A DNA stretch of 64,000 nucleotides from NCBI RefSeq assembly GCF_016217785.1, contig NZ_JACRGA010000012.1, forward strand, positions 1-64,000. The letters are read 5' to 3'. The notes below the pieces were generated by a model that saw only the letters and a list, made by a program, of their open reading frames with translations, was not told the origin of the DNA and did not search any database. Positions 49,852 to 60,945 of this stretch are shown piece after piece. Position 1 is the first letter of the stretch. Each line of letters starts with the position of its first letter. The position numbers and the translations under genes are program-made. The DNA comes from Methanobacterium sp. (GTDB lineage: Archaea > Methanobacteriota > Methanobacteria > Methanobacteriales > Methanobacteriaceae).

Positions 49852-50340
49852 ATGGAACTTAACATTAAAATTGTTAAACTGGAAGCACCAGATGACTGTA
49901 ATCTTATTTTAGGACAGAGTCATTTCATCAAGACTGTGGAGGACCTTTACGAGGCCATAGTGAATACCGTGCCCCAGGCAGAGTTTGGTCTTGCATTTGG
50001 AGAGGCTTCAGGAGATTGTCTGGTGAGAACTGCTGGTAACAATGCAGATCTAGAGAAACTTGCCGGGGAGAAAATGCTGGAGATGGGTTGTGGTCACAGT
50101 TTCCTGATCTTCCTGGGTAATGCATTCCCCCTAAATCTCACCCAACGAATCAAAGATGTGCCTGAGGTGGTTAATCTTTTCTGCGCCACTGCCAATCCAG
50201 TTCAGGCCCTGATTGTTGAAACCAAACAGGGGAGGGGAATAATTGGAGTTGTTGATGGTTTCAAACCGCAATCTATTGAGACAGAGGAGGATGTGGATGA
50301 TAGGCATAAATTCCTCAGGGATATAGGATATAAATTATAA
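49852..50340 (+). CDS. Adenosine-specific kinase family (DUF355)
   Basis: The sequence matches the DUF355 family, one crenarchaeal member of which was described as an adenosine-binding kinase. From ATG 49852 ([22 protein letters not shown]) it is 162 residues. Landmarks are [42 protein letters not shown] and [22 protein letters not shown] upstream supports this start over the in-frame codon at 49819. Catalysis in this organism is inferred. Confidence 0.82.
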   Translation: MELNIKIVKLEAPDDCNLILGQSHFIKTVEDLYEAIVNTVPQAEFGLAFGEASGDCLVRTAGNNADLEKLAGEKMLEMGCGHSFLIFLGNAFPLNLTQRIKDVPEVVNLFCATANPVQALIVETKQGRGIIGVVDGFKPQSIETEEDVDDRHKFLRDIGYKL

Positions 50341-50596
50341 CATAAAACCCATAATTAACTATTTTCATTATTTAATGCCTTAATTTTATTTTATTTATTT
50401 TTTTCATTTTTCTAAAAAACTAATTTCTTTAAAAATAGTTCTTATCTAGATTTTCATCCTAAATAGCCTAATCATGAGGAAGTATCTCTCTATCTCTCTT
50501 CCAAAAAATGATTATAAAATCCATGTGATATCTCAAAATTTATATCCCAGAAAAACCAATTATTATAGTGTATAAAACAGATTAGGGGGTTAAATT

Positions 50597-50920
50597 ATGG
50601 CAAATATCGTATTTCATAGGGTTAGTGGGAGTAAAAAGAAAGATAAAACTATAGATGTGGATGATAAATACATATCACTCCAAAACAGAAGAGAGGGGGC
50701 CCTGGTTGTTAAATTCAGTGGTCCGGAAGATAAATTAATGGAAATACATGATTTTTTTGATACACTGGATGATATGGAAACTGTGCCTGTGGATATTGAT
50801 AATACCGGACCGGTGGAATACTATTTCAGAGGGATCTCGCCCTTTAGTGATGACGTGGATGAGGGCCTTTCCATTAAAAAGTTCAGCGTCACCTTACAAC
50901 TGCGAAGAGAACTACTTTAA
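50597..50920 (+). CDS. Small conserved-type protein, unknown function
   Basis: A 107-residue acidic protein, probably a beta-strand-rich single domain, with no cysteines or membrane span. No family recognised. AGGGGGTT before the ATG is a fair ribosome site. Monocistronic; convergent with the flavoprotein gene. Confidence 0.65.
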   Translation: MANIVFHRVSGSKKKDKTIDVDDKYISLQNRREGALVVKFSGPEDKLMEIHDFFDTLDDMETVPVDIDNTGPVEYYFRGISPFSDDVDEGLSIKKFSVTLQLRRELL

Positions 50921-51030
50921 GGTTTCAAAAAACTCATTTAGGACCTTAAAACCCAGTTAATAGTCTACTTAAGAGCTTATTTAGACATTAAAATACATGT
51001 GAATCTTCAAAAACTGCCTAATACTAGAGA

Positions 51031-51600
51031 TCACTTAAGCATTTCAGCGTGCTCACGGAATATGGCTGGTATATCCTCAGGATGTTCAAATACATTGGTA
51101 CTGTCCATTTTTGACAGTTTTTCCACATGCTCTGCATCCTCACGAGTTATGGTCAACTCCAGATCTTTACCATTAGGGAGTTTAGTGGTTACAATACCCT
51201 CCCTAAAGTCTGTGGGCATGATGTAAAGTGGTGTGTTAGTTTTTTGACCCATTATGGCAGCGTTGGTGAGCAGGGTGTCTGCTATGCGCAGTGATATCTT
51301 AGCCACTGTGTTAGATGTTGCCGGAGCCACCAAAAGGAACGCATACCTTCCCAGCTGAATCTGTCCAGCCAGGAAGGGGGCATTGGAGTTGATCTCAGTC
51401 CAGGTCTTGTCAAACTTCGTTTCCAGAGTATTGGAGAGATTATAATATTTTAAAACCTGATCTCCTGCCTTGGAAATGAACACCCTTATGTCGAATTGTT
51501 TATGGTATTCATCCCTCATCTGTTGCATGATTTCCACGGTTTCCACCAGTTTTTCACCGCTTCCCGTAATCCCCCAGGCAATTTTTCTTTTTTTATTCAT
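51031..51600 (-). CDS. Archaeoflavoprotein AfpA / DmrB-type flavoprotein
   Basis: An FMN flavoprotein of the family that includes AfpA and the dihydromethanopterin reductase DmrB. From ATG 51600 it is 189 residues. IAWGITGSGEKLVETVEIM is the phosphate loop, and LLVAPATSNTVAKISLRIADTLLTNAA is typical of the flavoprotein superfamily shared with Dfp/UbiX. YIMPTDF follows. The frame is open to 51627, but the additional residues look unrelated. In methanogens members accept electrons from ferredoxin; the physiological partner here is unknown. Confidence 0.82.
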   Translation of the reverse strand: MNKKRKIAWGITGSGEKLVETVEIMQQMRDEYHKQFDIRVFISKAGDQVLKYYNLSNTLETKFDKTWTEINSNAPFLAGQIQLGRYAFLLVAPATSNTVAKISLRIADTLLTNAAIMGQKTNTPLYIMPTDFREGIVTTKLPNGKDLELTITREDAEHVEKLSKMDSTNVFEHPEDIPAIFREHAEMLK

Positions 51601-51864
51601 GATCTTATTATCTGTGCACCAATTCATAATTTATTTTTCGATTTTCGTATGATATTTTTGGTATGATACTTACCTGATATTGAAAGTCAAACCAGCATAC
51701 ATTGTAAGTCAACCATATAAATATTAGATTAATCAAGGAATAAATCTAAAACCAATAAATGAATCTACCATTCAATTAACCATAGTACAATACTTTAACC
51801 ATAGAACAATACCTAATCATATCCATTTAAATGATTAAATACGAATTTAATAGACTCATAATCC

Positions 51865-52131
51865 ATGGTGGTGTTTAACATCCAGAATAATGAAGTAATA
51901 AAAGGTAAACCACTTAAAAATTCTGATCCAAATAGTGAAGAAAGCGAAATACACCGTGAAAATCAAGAAGATGAAAAAATTAAAACTTGCTACACTTGCG
52001 GTAAAAAATTTGATATGAATAAAGAGGACGGGAGCCGCTACCGTTATGGGAAATTCCCATTATGCGCTTATTGTGCGGAATTTTACGGTTTTTATTTTGA
52101 TGATCCTGGACAAAAAAGAAGGGAAAAATAA
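51865..52131 (+). CDS. Small zinc-ribbon-like protein
   Basis: An 88-residue protein. The first 38 residues are polar and probably disordered; the rest contains CYTC (C42, C45) and CAYC (C67, C70), a four-cysteine zinc site. No function recognised. The ribosome site is weak, and the exact start among ATG 51865 and nearby GTGs is uncertain. Confidence 0.6.
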   Translation: MVVFNIQNNEVIKGKPLKNSDPNSEESEIHRENQEDEKIKTCYTCGKKFDMNKEDGSRYRYGKFPLCAYCAEFYGFYFDDPGQKRREK

Positions 52132-52217
52132 AAAGGAGAATAAGAGAAAGTTTTAGAAAAAATAATTATATAATATTATTAGTTTCTAAAAGCTAACTTA
52201 GTTTTTAAATGCTACTA

Positions 52218-53567
<1,350 letters not shown>

Positions 53568-53817
53568 TAAAAGCACTTCCTTAAAATTATCATTAAACGC
53601 TTGATTTAATTTAAACTTGATTAGATTAACTAATCAAGAATTTACAATTATATTTATGGTTAATACGTTCTGAAATGCTGTGATCTAAATACTATATCCA
53701 ATCTGATAATGCTGGTATCTGATATCCATGATAATGGCTATATACTATCCCTGATAGTTTCGGTTATCTTGGGTATCTATTATTCCAATCCGATAATGTT
53801 ATCACTGCGTACTCGAT

Positions 53818-55287
53818 CTAGATATCTACCCGCCAGACTTTATAATCTTTGTTCTGGTAAACCAGGGTGAAATAACTGGGATGAACTATTGGGGACTGTT
53901 CCACAAAGTATCTAATTTTATCCCTCTCAACATCTTCTTTAGTGAAATTTCCACTGTAGTAAAGGTTTCGATCAAGGACTTTAACCATACCTGGCTGGTA
54001 ACCTCCAGTGGAAACTGGTTGCCTGGACACCGAGACAATCACCGGATCAAGGCCTTCAGTGAGTGACATTACCACTCCACTACCACCCCCATTATGAGCA
54101 AAACACTGGGCTAAGTCTCTTTGAGAGTCATTAACCAGTGGTTTTACAGATAAAGCATAGAATACTCCTGAACAGACTGCAGATATGATTAAAATAATAA
54201 CTATAACTTTGTATATTCGGTCATAAACCGATTTTTTACCCTTAAAGGAGTGTATGTAATCCAGTCCCAGTGCAGCCATAAGCACCACTGGAAAGACTGC
54301 GAAGTTCAATATACGATCTATGAGTATGGAAAATCCCAATAAATAGGCATTACTTAATATTAACAGAAATAATGTCCAGGAAATAATTAAAATCTCCTTA
54401 CGGGATAATTTTTTATACCACCTTTCCAGATCATCCTTTTTTAATCCCATAATCATGAAAATTACCCATAAAAGGGTGAATATCAGGGCAGGTGCTCCCA
54501 TGGTCTTAACCAGGATGATAAGGTACTGAACAGGTCCTTGAATAACAGCCCGGGGGTTGTGGAAAACGAAACCATACTGGATTAGCAGGGGAAACCACCA
54601 AAGAGCGGCTACTATAAGGGTGAATCCCAGGAATATCCCTAAAGACCTGTACTCGACTTTATCCTTTCGCAGTTTAAGGGCTAATGTGAAAAGTAGGACC
54701 ACTCCTAACATTATTAATCCAGTTAGATTATGGGTTAGCATCATCAACCCACTGATAATACCTCCCAAAACAGCTAATTTATATCCATCTCCTTCCAGTG
54801 CACGGTAATAAAAGTATACTGCGATGGGGAATAAAATTAAGGCCAGGGTTTCTGGTAAGGGTAGCATGGCCCGGTGGAATACTGAGGTGAAAAACAAAAA
54901 GAATCCAGCTAAGAGAGCCACCCTTAAGTTGTAAAATTTCCAGGCAACGTAGGTGAATGATAAAACCAGGAAAAATGCAAAAATTGGTTGCAGATATCGG
55001 GCAATCTGGAAGGGATCAACTTTAAAAAGGGCGGTAAATGCCGCCAAAATATAATGGAATAAGGGTGGGTAAAAAATAGGTCTTCCGAAGGGTGCGTAGG
55101 TTAACGGATCCCATAAGGTGAGTCCTTGCTCCAGGTAGAGTTTGGCCAGGTGCACATGGTAATATATATCCCAGCTTAATGGCCATTGGTACTTTAAAGT
55201 GGGAATAATGGCCACGAAGAACGCAAGGATGGCAGGAATCAAAAGTAATAGAACAGACTTATTTTTAGTTATTTTTTCATATTCCAT
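53818..55287 (-). CDS. GT-C-like polytopic membrane protein, copy 1
   Basis: A 489-residue membrane protein with about ten to twelve spans and a soluble C-terminal domain. An early outer loop has WDIYYHVHLAKLYLEQG, whose acidic/His pattern recalls the catalytic first loop of lipid-linked sugar GT-C enzymes such as STT3 or PMT, followed by GRPIFYPPLFHYILA. No exact family is assigned. It is clearly paralogous to the protein at 57014-58471: the front loop, the ISRQPV(S/A)xGGY block near the C-terminus and the ending TLVY(Q/K)N agree. GGTG before ATG 55287 sets the start. Confidence 0.75.
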   Translation of the reverse strand: MEYEKITKNKSVLLLLIPAILAFFVAIIPTLKYQWPLSWDIYYHVHLAKLYLEQGLTLWDPLTYAPFGRPIFYPPLFHYILAAFTALFKVDPFQIARYLQPIFAFFLVLSFTYVAWKFYNLRVALLAGFFLFFTSVFHRAMLPLPETLALILFPIAVYFYYRALEGDGYKLAVLGGIISGLMMLTHNLTGLIMLGVVLLFTLALKLRKDKVEYRSLGIFLGFTLIVAALWWFPLLIQYGFVFHNPRAVIQGPVQYLIILVKTMGAPALIFTLLWVIFMIMGLKKDDLERWYKKLSRKEILIISWTLFLLILSNAYLLGFSILIDRILNFAVFPVVLMAALGLDYIHSFKGKKSVYDRIYKVIVIILIISAVCSGVFYALSVKPLVNDSQRDLAQCFAHNGGGSGVVMSLTEGLDPVIVSVSRQPVSTGGYQPGMVKVLDRNLYYSGNFTKEDVERDKIRYFVEQSPIVHPSYFTLVYQNKDYKVWRVDI

Positions 55288-55513
55288 AGGGCACACCGGT
55301 GTCTGTGATGATAAATAAATATTAGTAAACTAAACTCATGGTATTTTAATTTGAAGTTATCGATTTAAACATAAATAACATTTAGGTCATTGATTAATTT
55401 TAATTAAGTCATTGATTAATTTTAAAACAATTTTAGTAATCCTCATCCTATAAAGTGAGGGAAAAAGAATAAAATGATTAAAAATAGAATAAAAATACAT
55501 TAAAGGTACTGAT

Positions 55514-56968
55514 ATGACTACCACTTCCCCTCCATCCCCACAGTCAAACCGTAACAAACTCCTTTTAATCGTTTTAGGCTTAATTACAATTATCACCCTA
55601 TCATATTTATTTTTAAGCTATTTGGATACTCCAGAATACTCTCAGATGCCTGAAATCCAGAGTAGTGATAGAATTCTGGTTATTGCTCCCCATCCTGATG
55701 ATGAATCACTGGCTGCCGGTGGGTTGATAAAAAAGGCCAGGGATATGAATGCCACTGTAACCGTGGTGGTTATGACGGATGGTAGCAGTGCCGCCACACC
55801 AGAAGAACTTTCCCAGTACCTTGAAAAAAATAATAAGAACAGTTCCACTGAAATTTCAGAACTGAGACATGAAGAAGCTTTGAATGCACTCTCCAAATTG
55901 GGTGTGAATGAAAGTAACATTATATTTTTGGGTTATCCTGATACCGGCCTCAAAGCCCTGTTTGAGGATTACTGGGACCCGGATAAACTCTACACCAGCA
56001 ACACCCCCTTCAACAAGTTTGATCATTCCCACTATAATTTCACTTACCAGCAGAATGCTACTTACACCGGCGGGAATGTAGCAGAAAACTTAAAACAAAT
56101 AATAACTGATTTCAAGCCCACCATCATCATCACTCCGGATGGACTAGATGAACATCGCGATCACTGGGCTACCAATGCATTTGTAATGTATTCTACCGCT
56201 GCAACGAACTTTAAAGGGAAGATATACACTTATCTGGTTCATAAGGGTGGGACTAAATGGCCATCACCCCCTAACTACCAGCCATCTCTAAATTTAACAC
56301 CTCCCCCAGAACTGCAGAACTTTGATGTTAACTGTATAGAAAATCCTTTAACTGCAGATGAAGAGAAGACAAAAGAAGAAGCTATTAATTCCTATGGACT
56401 CCCCCTTTCTCTCACCAAAGGGTATCTTAAATCTTTCATCCGAATTAACGAACTTTTCGCCACACCGCAACCAGTTAACGTGCAATTTATTAATGATAAC
56501 AATTTTTCTAAAACAGGAATGCCACAATCCTCATTTGAAGATGTGAGATATGATTATAACACTAAAACTCTTAAAACATCGGATGAAATGAGTTCCGTGG
56601 GCGTGGCACGTGATGATAATAATTTTTATATCATCATATCCGCTGCCCATGATATTAACCGTGAACTGGTTTACAGGTACCATTTCCGATTTCTGGAGAA
56701 TGGACAATTTAAACGTTTGGAGGTTGAGGTTCAAAATGGCACTGCAGAATATGAGAAAAAATCTGTTAACAGCATTGAAGTTGAAATGAATGCCACAGTT
56801 GAAGTTCAGGGGGACATGTTAGTGTTGAAGCTCCCTCTGAATGTTTTTAAGAATTCATCATTCCTGATGATGAACACCGATGTTAGTGATAAAGAGGGGC
56901 AACTGATGGACTTATCAGCCTGGAGAGAACTTGAAATTGATTCTGGAATAAATCTGATTGAATCTTAA
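55514..56968 (+). CDS. Membrane-anchored PIG-L deacetylase with extra C-terminal domain
   Basis: A zinc deacetylase of the GlcNAc-PI de-N-acetylase family, 484 residues. A transmembrane helix at about 17-35 is followed by the catalytic domain outside the cell: IAPHPDDESLAAGG near 57 (metal His-Asp) and DGLDEHRDHWAT near 215 (metal His). The final 160 residues form a beta-rich domain resembling a carbohydrate-binding module of the family 9 type. It probably removes acetyl from an amino sugar of the surface polymer. It stands alone on the plus strand between the two GT-C-like paralogs. Confidence 0.85.
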   Translation: MTTTSPPSPQSNRNKLLLIVLGLITIITLSYLFLSYLDTPEYSQMPEIQSSDRILVIAPHPDDESLAAGGLIKKARDMNATVTVVVMTDGSSAATPEELSQYLEKNNKNSSTEISELRHEEALNALSKLGVNESNIIFLGYPDTGLKALFEDYWDPDKLYTSNTPFNKFDHSHYNFTYQQNATYTGGNVAENLKQIITDFKPTIIITPDGLDEHRDHWATNAFVMYSTAATNFKGKIYTYLVHKGGTKWPSPPNYQPSLNLTPPPELQNFDVNCIENPLTADEEKTKEEAINSYGLPLSLTKGYLKSFIRINELFATPQPVNVQFINDNNFSKTGMPQSSFEDVRYDYNTKTLKTSDEMSSVGVARDDNNFYIIISAAHDINRELVYRYHFRFLENGQFKRLEVEVQNGTAEYEKKSVNSIEVEMNATVEVQGDMLVLKLPLNVFKNSSFLMMNTDVSDKEGQLMDLSAWRELEIDSGINLIES

Positions 56969-57013
56969 TATAACCAGTGCGTTATCCACCCTGAGATATC
57001 CGATTATCTTAAT

Positions 57014-58471
57014 TTAAATGGAAGTTAAGGAAGCATCTCGGTTGAAAGTATAAATTTCGTAATTACTATTTTTATATACCAGTGTGGTGTAGGGAGGGGC
57101 TTTCATACCTGAAAACAGAACCACGTATCCCACATTATCCTTTATGTAATCTGATTGATTCACCCTTCCATCTGCATATTTCTGGATATCCAGGGACTGT
57201 AATATACCCTGACCATAACCACCCACCGCCACGGGTTGTCTGCTGATAGCCACTATAAATGGATCTCTGAAGTTATACGCTACCACCACACTTTTTTTAT
57301 CCCCATTCTCCTGGAACCATTCTGCAATGTCCAGTTCACTGTCAGAGGCCCTTAACCAGATGAATCCACTGTCAACATCAGCCAGCATGGAATATCCAAT
57401 CATAACCGATGATATGTAAACACAAGCGATGAAAATACAGTAGAACTTCCGGGAGATGTTTTTTTGTGCAATTATGATTTTTAAGTGCTTAACTCCCAAT
57501 CCAGCCATGACTACCAGGGGGAAAAGGGCAAATGTCAGGAACCGGTTGCTTAAAATAGATACACCCAGATAATTCAGGTTACTGACAACTAAAATTGAAA
57601 TTAAACTGGTTAATATTAAAATATCCTGTTTGGATCTTCTTTTAACCATTGGAATAGCACCTAAAAATGCAAATAGGAGTGTTAAGATCCCGAAAAACTT
57701 TGGATAACTTAAAAAACTCACCAGATATGGAGCATCACCATTTGAATTAAAAACAAGCCCATATTTAACTAGTAACGGTATCCACCATATTGATGCTACC
57801 AGAAAAGCAGAAATAACAAATACCATCCAGTACTTCAGAATTGATTTATCCTTTAAACTGATTAAGAGAGCATAAATGGATGTTACCAAAAACAAGAATG
57901 ATGCAGAGAGTGTGTGGGTTAAAAATACTATTCCCGTCATGATCCCTGATATTGAAGCGTATTTATAACTTTTTTTATTGGTGGAAAGATAAAACCCATA
58001 AAGCACCAGGGGAAACAGTATGAGGGCCAGATTTTCCGGGCCAGGTAAGATAAATCTTTGAAAGACCACACTGAAAAATATAAAGAATCCGGCAGTAACA
58101 CCTACCAGAACACTTTCATAAAGTTTGTAAGCTACGTAAGCAAAGGAGAAGAATAAGAACAGAGTTAGTACTGGTTGTAAAAATCGGGCCGCGTCGAACA
58201 TATCCCCAAAAATAAAGCCGAATGAAAGTAATAACAAATGAAAAATGGGGGGATAAGAAATAGGCCGCCCGTATGGTGCAGATGTTAACGGATCCCAGTA
58301 GATCAATCCTTGTTCCAAGTATAGCTTGGCCAGATGAACATGATAAAAAATATCCCCACCCAAAGGCCACCCGTACTTTAAAGTAGGAATTAGTGCTATG
58401 AAAAATGCTGCTACGGCAGGGACGAGTAACAGTAAAACAGGTTTTTCTCGTAAGACTTGGGAATAGTTCAT
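57014..58471 (-). CDS. GT-C-like polytopic membrane protein, copy 2
   Basis: A 485-residue paralog of the protein at 53818, with the same layout: GDIFYHVHLAKLYLEQGL loop, GRPISYPPIFHLL, about eleven spans, then a C-terminal soluble part with ISRQPVAVGGYGQG and TLVYKNSNYEIY. GGTGTTCCA before ATG 58471 sets the start. The two genes have diverged substantially outside the loops, so the duplication is old or they act on different sugars. It converges on the PIG-L gene with a 45-base gap. Confidence 0.75.
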   Translation of the reverse strand: MNYSQVLREKPVLLLLVPAVAAFFIALIPTLKYGWPLGGDIFYHVHLAKLYLEQGLIYWDPLTSAPYGRPISYPPIFHLLLLSFGFIFGDMFDAARFLQPVLTLFLFFSFAYVAYKLYESVLVGVTAGFFIFFSVVFQRFILPGPENLALILFPLVLYGFYLSTNKKSYKYASISGIMTGIVFLTHTLSASFLFLVTSIYALLISLKDKSILKYWMVFVISAFLVASIWWIPLLVKYGLVFNSNGDAPYLVSFLSYPKFFGILTLLFAFLGAIPMVKRRSKQDILILTSLISILVVSNLNYLGVSILSNRFLTFALFPLVVMAGLGVKHLKIIIAQKNISRKFYCIFIACVYISSVMIGYSMLADVDSGFIWLRASDSELDIAEWFQENGDKKSVVVAYNFRDPFIVAISRQPVAVGGYGQGILQSLDIQKYADGRVNQSDYIKDNVGYVVLFSGMKAPPYTTLVYKNSNYEIYTFNRDASLTSI

Positions 58472-58573
58472 TGGAACACCATGACTTTATATTAAATGAA
58501 AATATTTAAATTTATAAGTATAATATTATTTGCTGACTTTGTTAATTTCCATTAATAAATTACAGGAATTTAA

Positions 58574-59251
58574 ATGAGAATCATAACTATTATTCCCGCT
58601 TACAACGAAGAAAATGCCATATTGCACGTGGTTAATTGTGTTAAAAAATATTCAGACGTAATGGTTGTTGATGATGGATCCACCGATGAAACAGCAGCAC
58701 TTACAAAAAATACGGGTTCAAAAGTTTTAAAACATAATAAAAATATAGGCAAAGGTGCAGCTATCAAAACTGGACTTGAAAGTGCCATTAAAGATGACTA
58801 TGATCTTATAGTTCTTCTGGATGGAGATGGTCAACATGACCCCCGCTGCATACCCCTACTCCTAGAGGGAATGGATGGTGTTGACTTGTTAATAGGTTCC
58901 CGCTTCCTTAACATGGCCCCTCATAACATGCCTCTGCAACGTCGGCTTTCCAATGGAATAACCACCCGGTTGATAAGATTCGTGACCGGTTACCATATTA
59001 CTGATAGCCAGTGCGGGTTCAGAGTAATATCTAAAAAAGCAGCCCCATTCTTTGTGGACATATCTTACAACGACTATGTCTATGAATCAGAAGTCCTTTG
59101 TAAGGCATCAGAAAACGATCTGGTGGTGGCTGAAAGTCCAATACAGTGTATTTATGGTAATGAAAAATCTTACGTTCGCTCTCGACATGTGGTGCATTAC
59201 ATGATGTTCACGCTGCGCCTCTTGATACGTAAATTACTGCGGAGGATCTGA
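58574..59251 (+). CDS. Family 2 glycosyltransferase (dolichyl-phosphate mannose synthase type)
   Basis: It makes a lipid-linked monosaccharide from a nucleotide sugar on the cytoplasmic side. IPAYNEENAI, VVDDGSTDET, LLDGDGQHDP (DxD metal site) and IGSRF are the standard motifs, and QCGFRVI near 150 is the acceptor loop. At 225 residues it has the soluble core only, without the C-terminal membrane helices some members carry. It is followed after two bases by the UPF0104 gene. Confidence 0.88.
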   Translation: MRIITIIPAYNEENAILHVVNCVKKYSDVMVVDDGSTDETAALTKNTGSKVLKHNKNIGKGAAIKTGLESAIKDDYDLIVLLDGDGQHDPRCIPLLLEGMDGVDLLIGSRFLNMAPHNMPLQRRLSNGITTRLIRFVTGYHITDSQCGFRVISKKAAPFFVDISYNDYVYESEVLCKASENDLVVAESPIQCIYGNEKSYVRSRHVVHYMMFTLRLLIRKLLRRI

Positions 59252-59253
59252 CC

Positions 59254-60261
59254 TTGAAAAGATATTATGTTTTCCTGGTAAGTATCCTGCTACTGGCACT
59301 CCTAATAATCTGGATCGGTCCCCAGCAAATGTGGGAAGTAATAAAAACTGCCAATCCATGGTTAATACTGCTAGCAGTCGGCATACACCTATTTGTAGTG
59401 TGGATACGCTCATTACGCTGGGGTTATATCATTAATCAACCCTGGGAATTCAAGAAGAACTTCATTGTCAAAACCATTGGACTTTTTGCAGGAAACTTCA
59501 GCCCCATGCGCACTGCAGGGGAAGTCTTAAACGCTGTTGCCGGTAAAAAAATCAATGGAATAACCCTTTCAGAGGGTTTATCCGCAGGACTAACCGAAAG
59601 ATTCTTTGACGGAGTTATTGTAGCTGTTTTATTAATATTATGCGCATGCTTACTCCCAAAAGTTAGATTGATAGCAGTAATGGGAGGTTTAGCTTCTTTA
59701 GGGCTTTTATTAGTTATCTATCTAATCAACTGGAGAGAAGATACCAGTTTATGGATTTATAATCGTATTCATTCAATACTACGGTTTTTACCCATCTCTG
59801 AAGAGGTGGTGGAGAACTTCTACCAGAAGTTCACCGAAGGGCTACGCAGCATGATCGAATACACCAAAACATTCAGCAGCTTCCAGAATCTGCTGGTGGT
59901 ATTCTTATTAACCGCTGTTTCCTGGCTTCTGGAATGTGTGCGGTTATACGTTGTCTTTGTTGCTTTCAACGTTGAAATCAACTTCGTGGCCATTATTATC
60001 ATCTTCCTCCTGGCCAACATCATTGGAATAGTATCTGCCCTACCCGGAGGTATTGGTTCCATTGAACTATCACTCACTGGATTGTTGGTGCTTTTCGGAG
60101 TTTCCAGTGCAGTGGGTGGAAGCATAGCCATGGTGGATCGTTTAGCATCCTTCTGGGTGGTTAGTGCCCTGGGAATAATATTTGCCTCCTACTATGCCAA
60201 GGATATCCTGGATGAGATCAAAGGATACACCCTTGGTTTAAAGGCTTCAAAAAAAGATTAG
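59254..60261 (+). CDS. UPF0104 / LPG-synthase-TM family membrane protein
   Basis: A 335-residue membrane protein with about eight spans from the AglD-like/lysylphosphatidylglycerol-synthase transmembrane family, often next to glycosyltransferases and thought to move or transfer lipid-linked sugars. MRTAGEVLNAV near residue 85, EGLSAGLTERFFDG and LPGGIGSIELSLTGLL near 270 are characteristic. The TTG start at 59254 is set by GGAGGATC at 59241-59248, inside the end of the preceding gene. Confidence 0.86.
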   Translation: MKRYYVFLVSILLLALLIIWIGPQQMWEVIKTANPWLILLAVGIHLFVVWIRSLRWGYIINQPWEFKKNFIVKTIGLFAGNFSPMRTAGEVLNAVAGKKINGITLSEGLSAGLTERFFDGVIVAVLLILCACLLPKVRLIAVMGGLASLGLLLVIYLINWREDTSLWIYNRIHSILRFLPISEEVVENFYQKFTEGLRSMIEYTKTFSSFQNLLVVFLLTAVSWLLECVRLYVVFVAFNVEINFVAIIIIFLLANIIGIVSALPGGIGSIELSLTGLLVLFGVSSAVGGSIAMVDRLASFWVVSALGIIFASYYAKDILDEIKGYTLGLKASKKD

Positions 60262-60338
60262 GATCTAAGCATTTCTTTTTAAACTATAAAAGTTCCCATC
60301 ACTAAATATCTTCCCATAACTAAATATTTGGCATGTTT

Positions 60339-60731
60339 TCATGCCATTATCTTCAGTGAACTGGCATCCTTTAGCACCACTTCCAGACTACCCTGATACT
60401 CAGTAACTCTCCCCACAATTTTTATACGTCTATTTTTAAAGTTTTCAATGTTTATACTGGATTTTTGGATTTCAGATGCTGCACTTTCAAATACAACCAC
60501 TTTGATTTTCCCACTTCCATCCATCAACTCCAGAAAATAGGTTCCCCCTTTCTGGGACTGGGTGACTCCCGTAACCATTCCCTCAACTGAAACTTCCTTA
60601 TCGAGCATTCCACGATTCATGTCTTTAATTAGAACCTTTTGAGGCGTTATATAATTTGCAGAAAACATCATCCCCACCAGTCCCAGAATAGCAGTGAATA
60701 AAGCCAGTTTGAAGATTTTCTTGTCTTCCAT
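60339..60731 (-). CDS. Membrane-anchored OB-fold protein
   Basis: A 130-residue protein with one N-terminal transmembrane helix (about 6-27 from ATG 60731) and an outer OB-fold domain (VSVEGMVTGV ... TYFLELMDGSGKIKVVVFES ... RRIKIVGRVTEYQGSLEVVLKDASSL). The fold is like the tRNA_anti/nucleic-acid OB type but lies outside the cell, where a nucleic-acid role is unexpected. Function unknown. The frame extends three codons further (60740). Confidence 0.75.
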   Translation of the reverse strand: MEDKKIFKLALFTAILGLVGMMFSANYITPQKVLIKDMNRGMLDKEVSVEGMVTGVTQSQKGGTYFLELMDGSGKIKVVVFESAASEIQKSSINIENFKNRRIKIVGRVTEYQGSLEVVLKDASSLKIMA

Positions 60732-60945
60732 TACAACCACAGTAATACTATTATGAGTTATTATTAATAAGTATGGTTGAATGCTGCAAAATGTATCATT
60801 GGATATAATATTTCTAAAATTGGAACTTTCTAAAAATGGAACTTTAAATAAAAAATAACTTCAAATAGGGGATAAAATAAAAAATAATGAATAATACCAT
60901 CTATTTATCTAATCCAATATGTTGCAATGGTTTATTCAACTTTTC

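Noticed and set aside
55288..55513. Possible 69-residue minus-strand gene near 55387-55596
   Set aside because: It overlaps the start of the PIG-L gene on the opposite strand and has no recognisable features.
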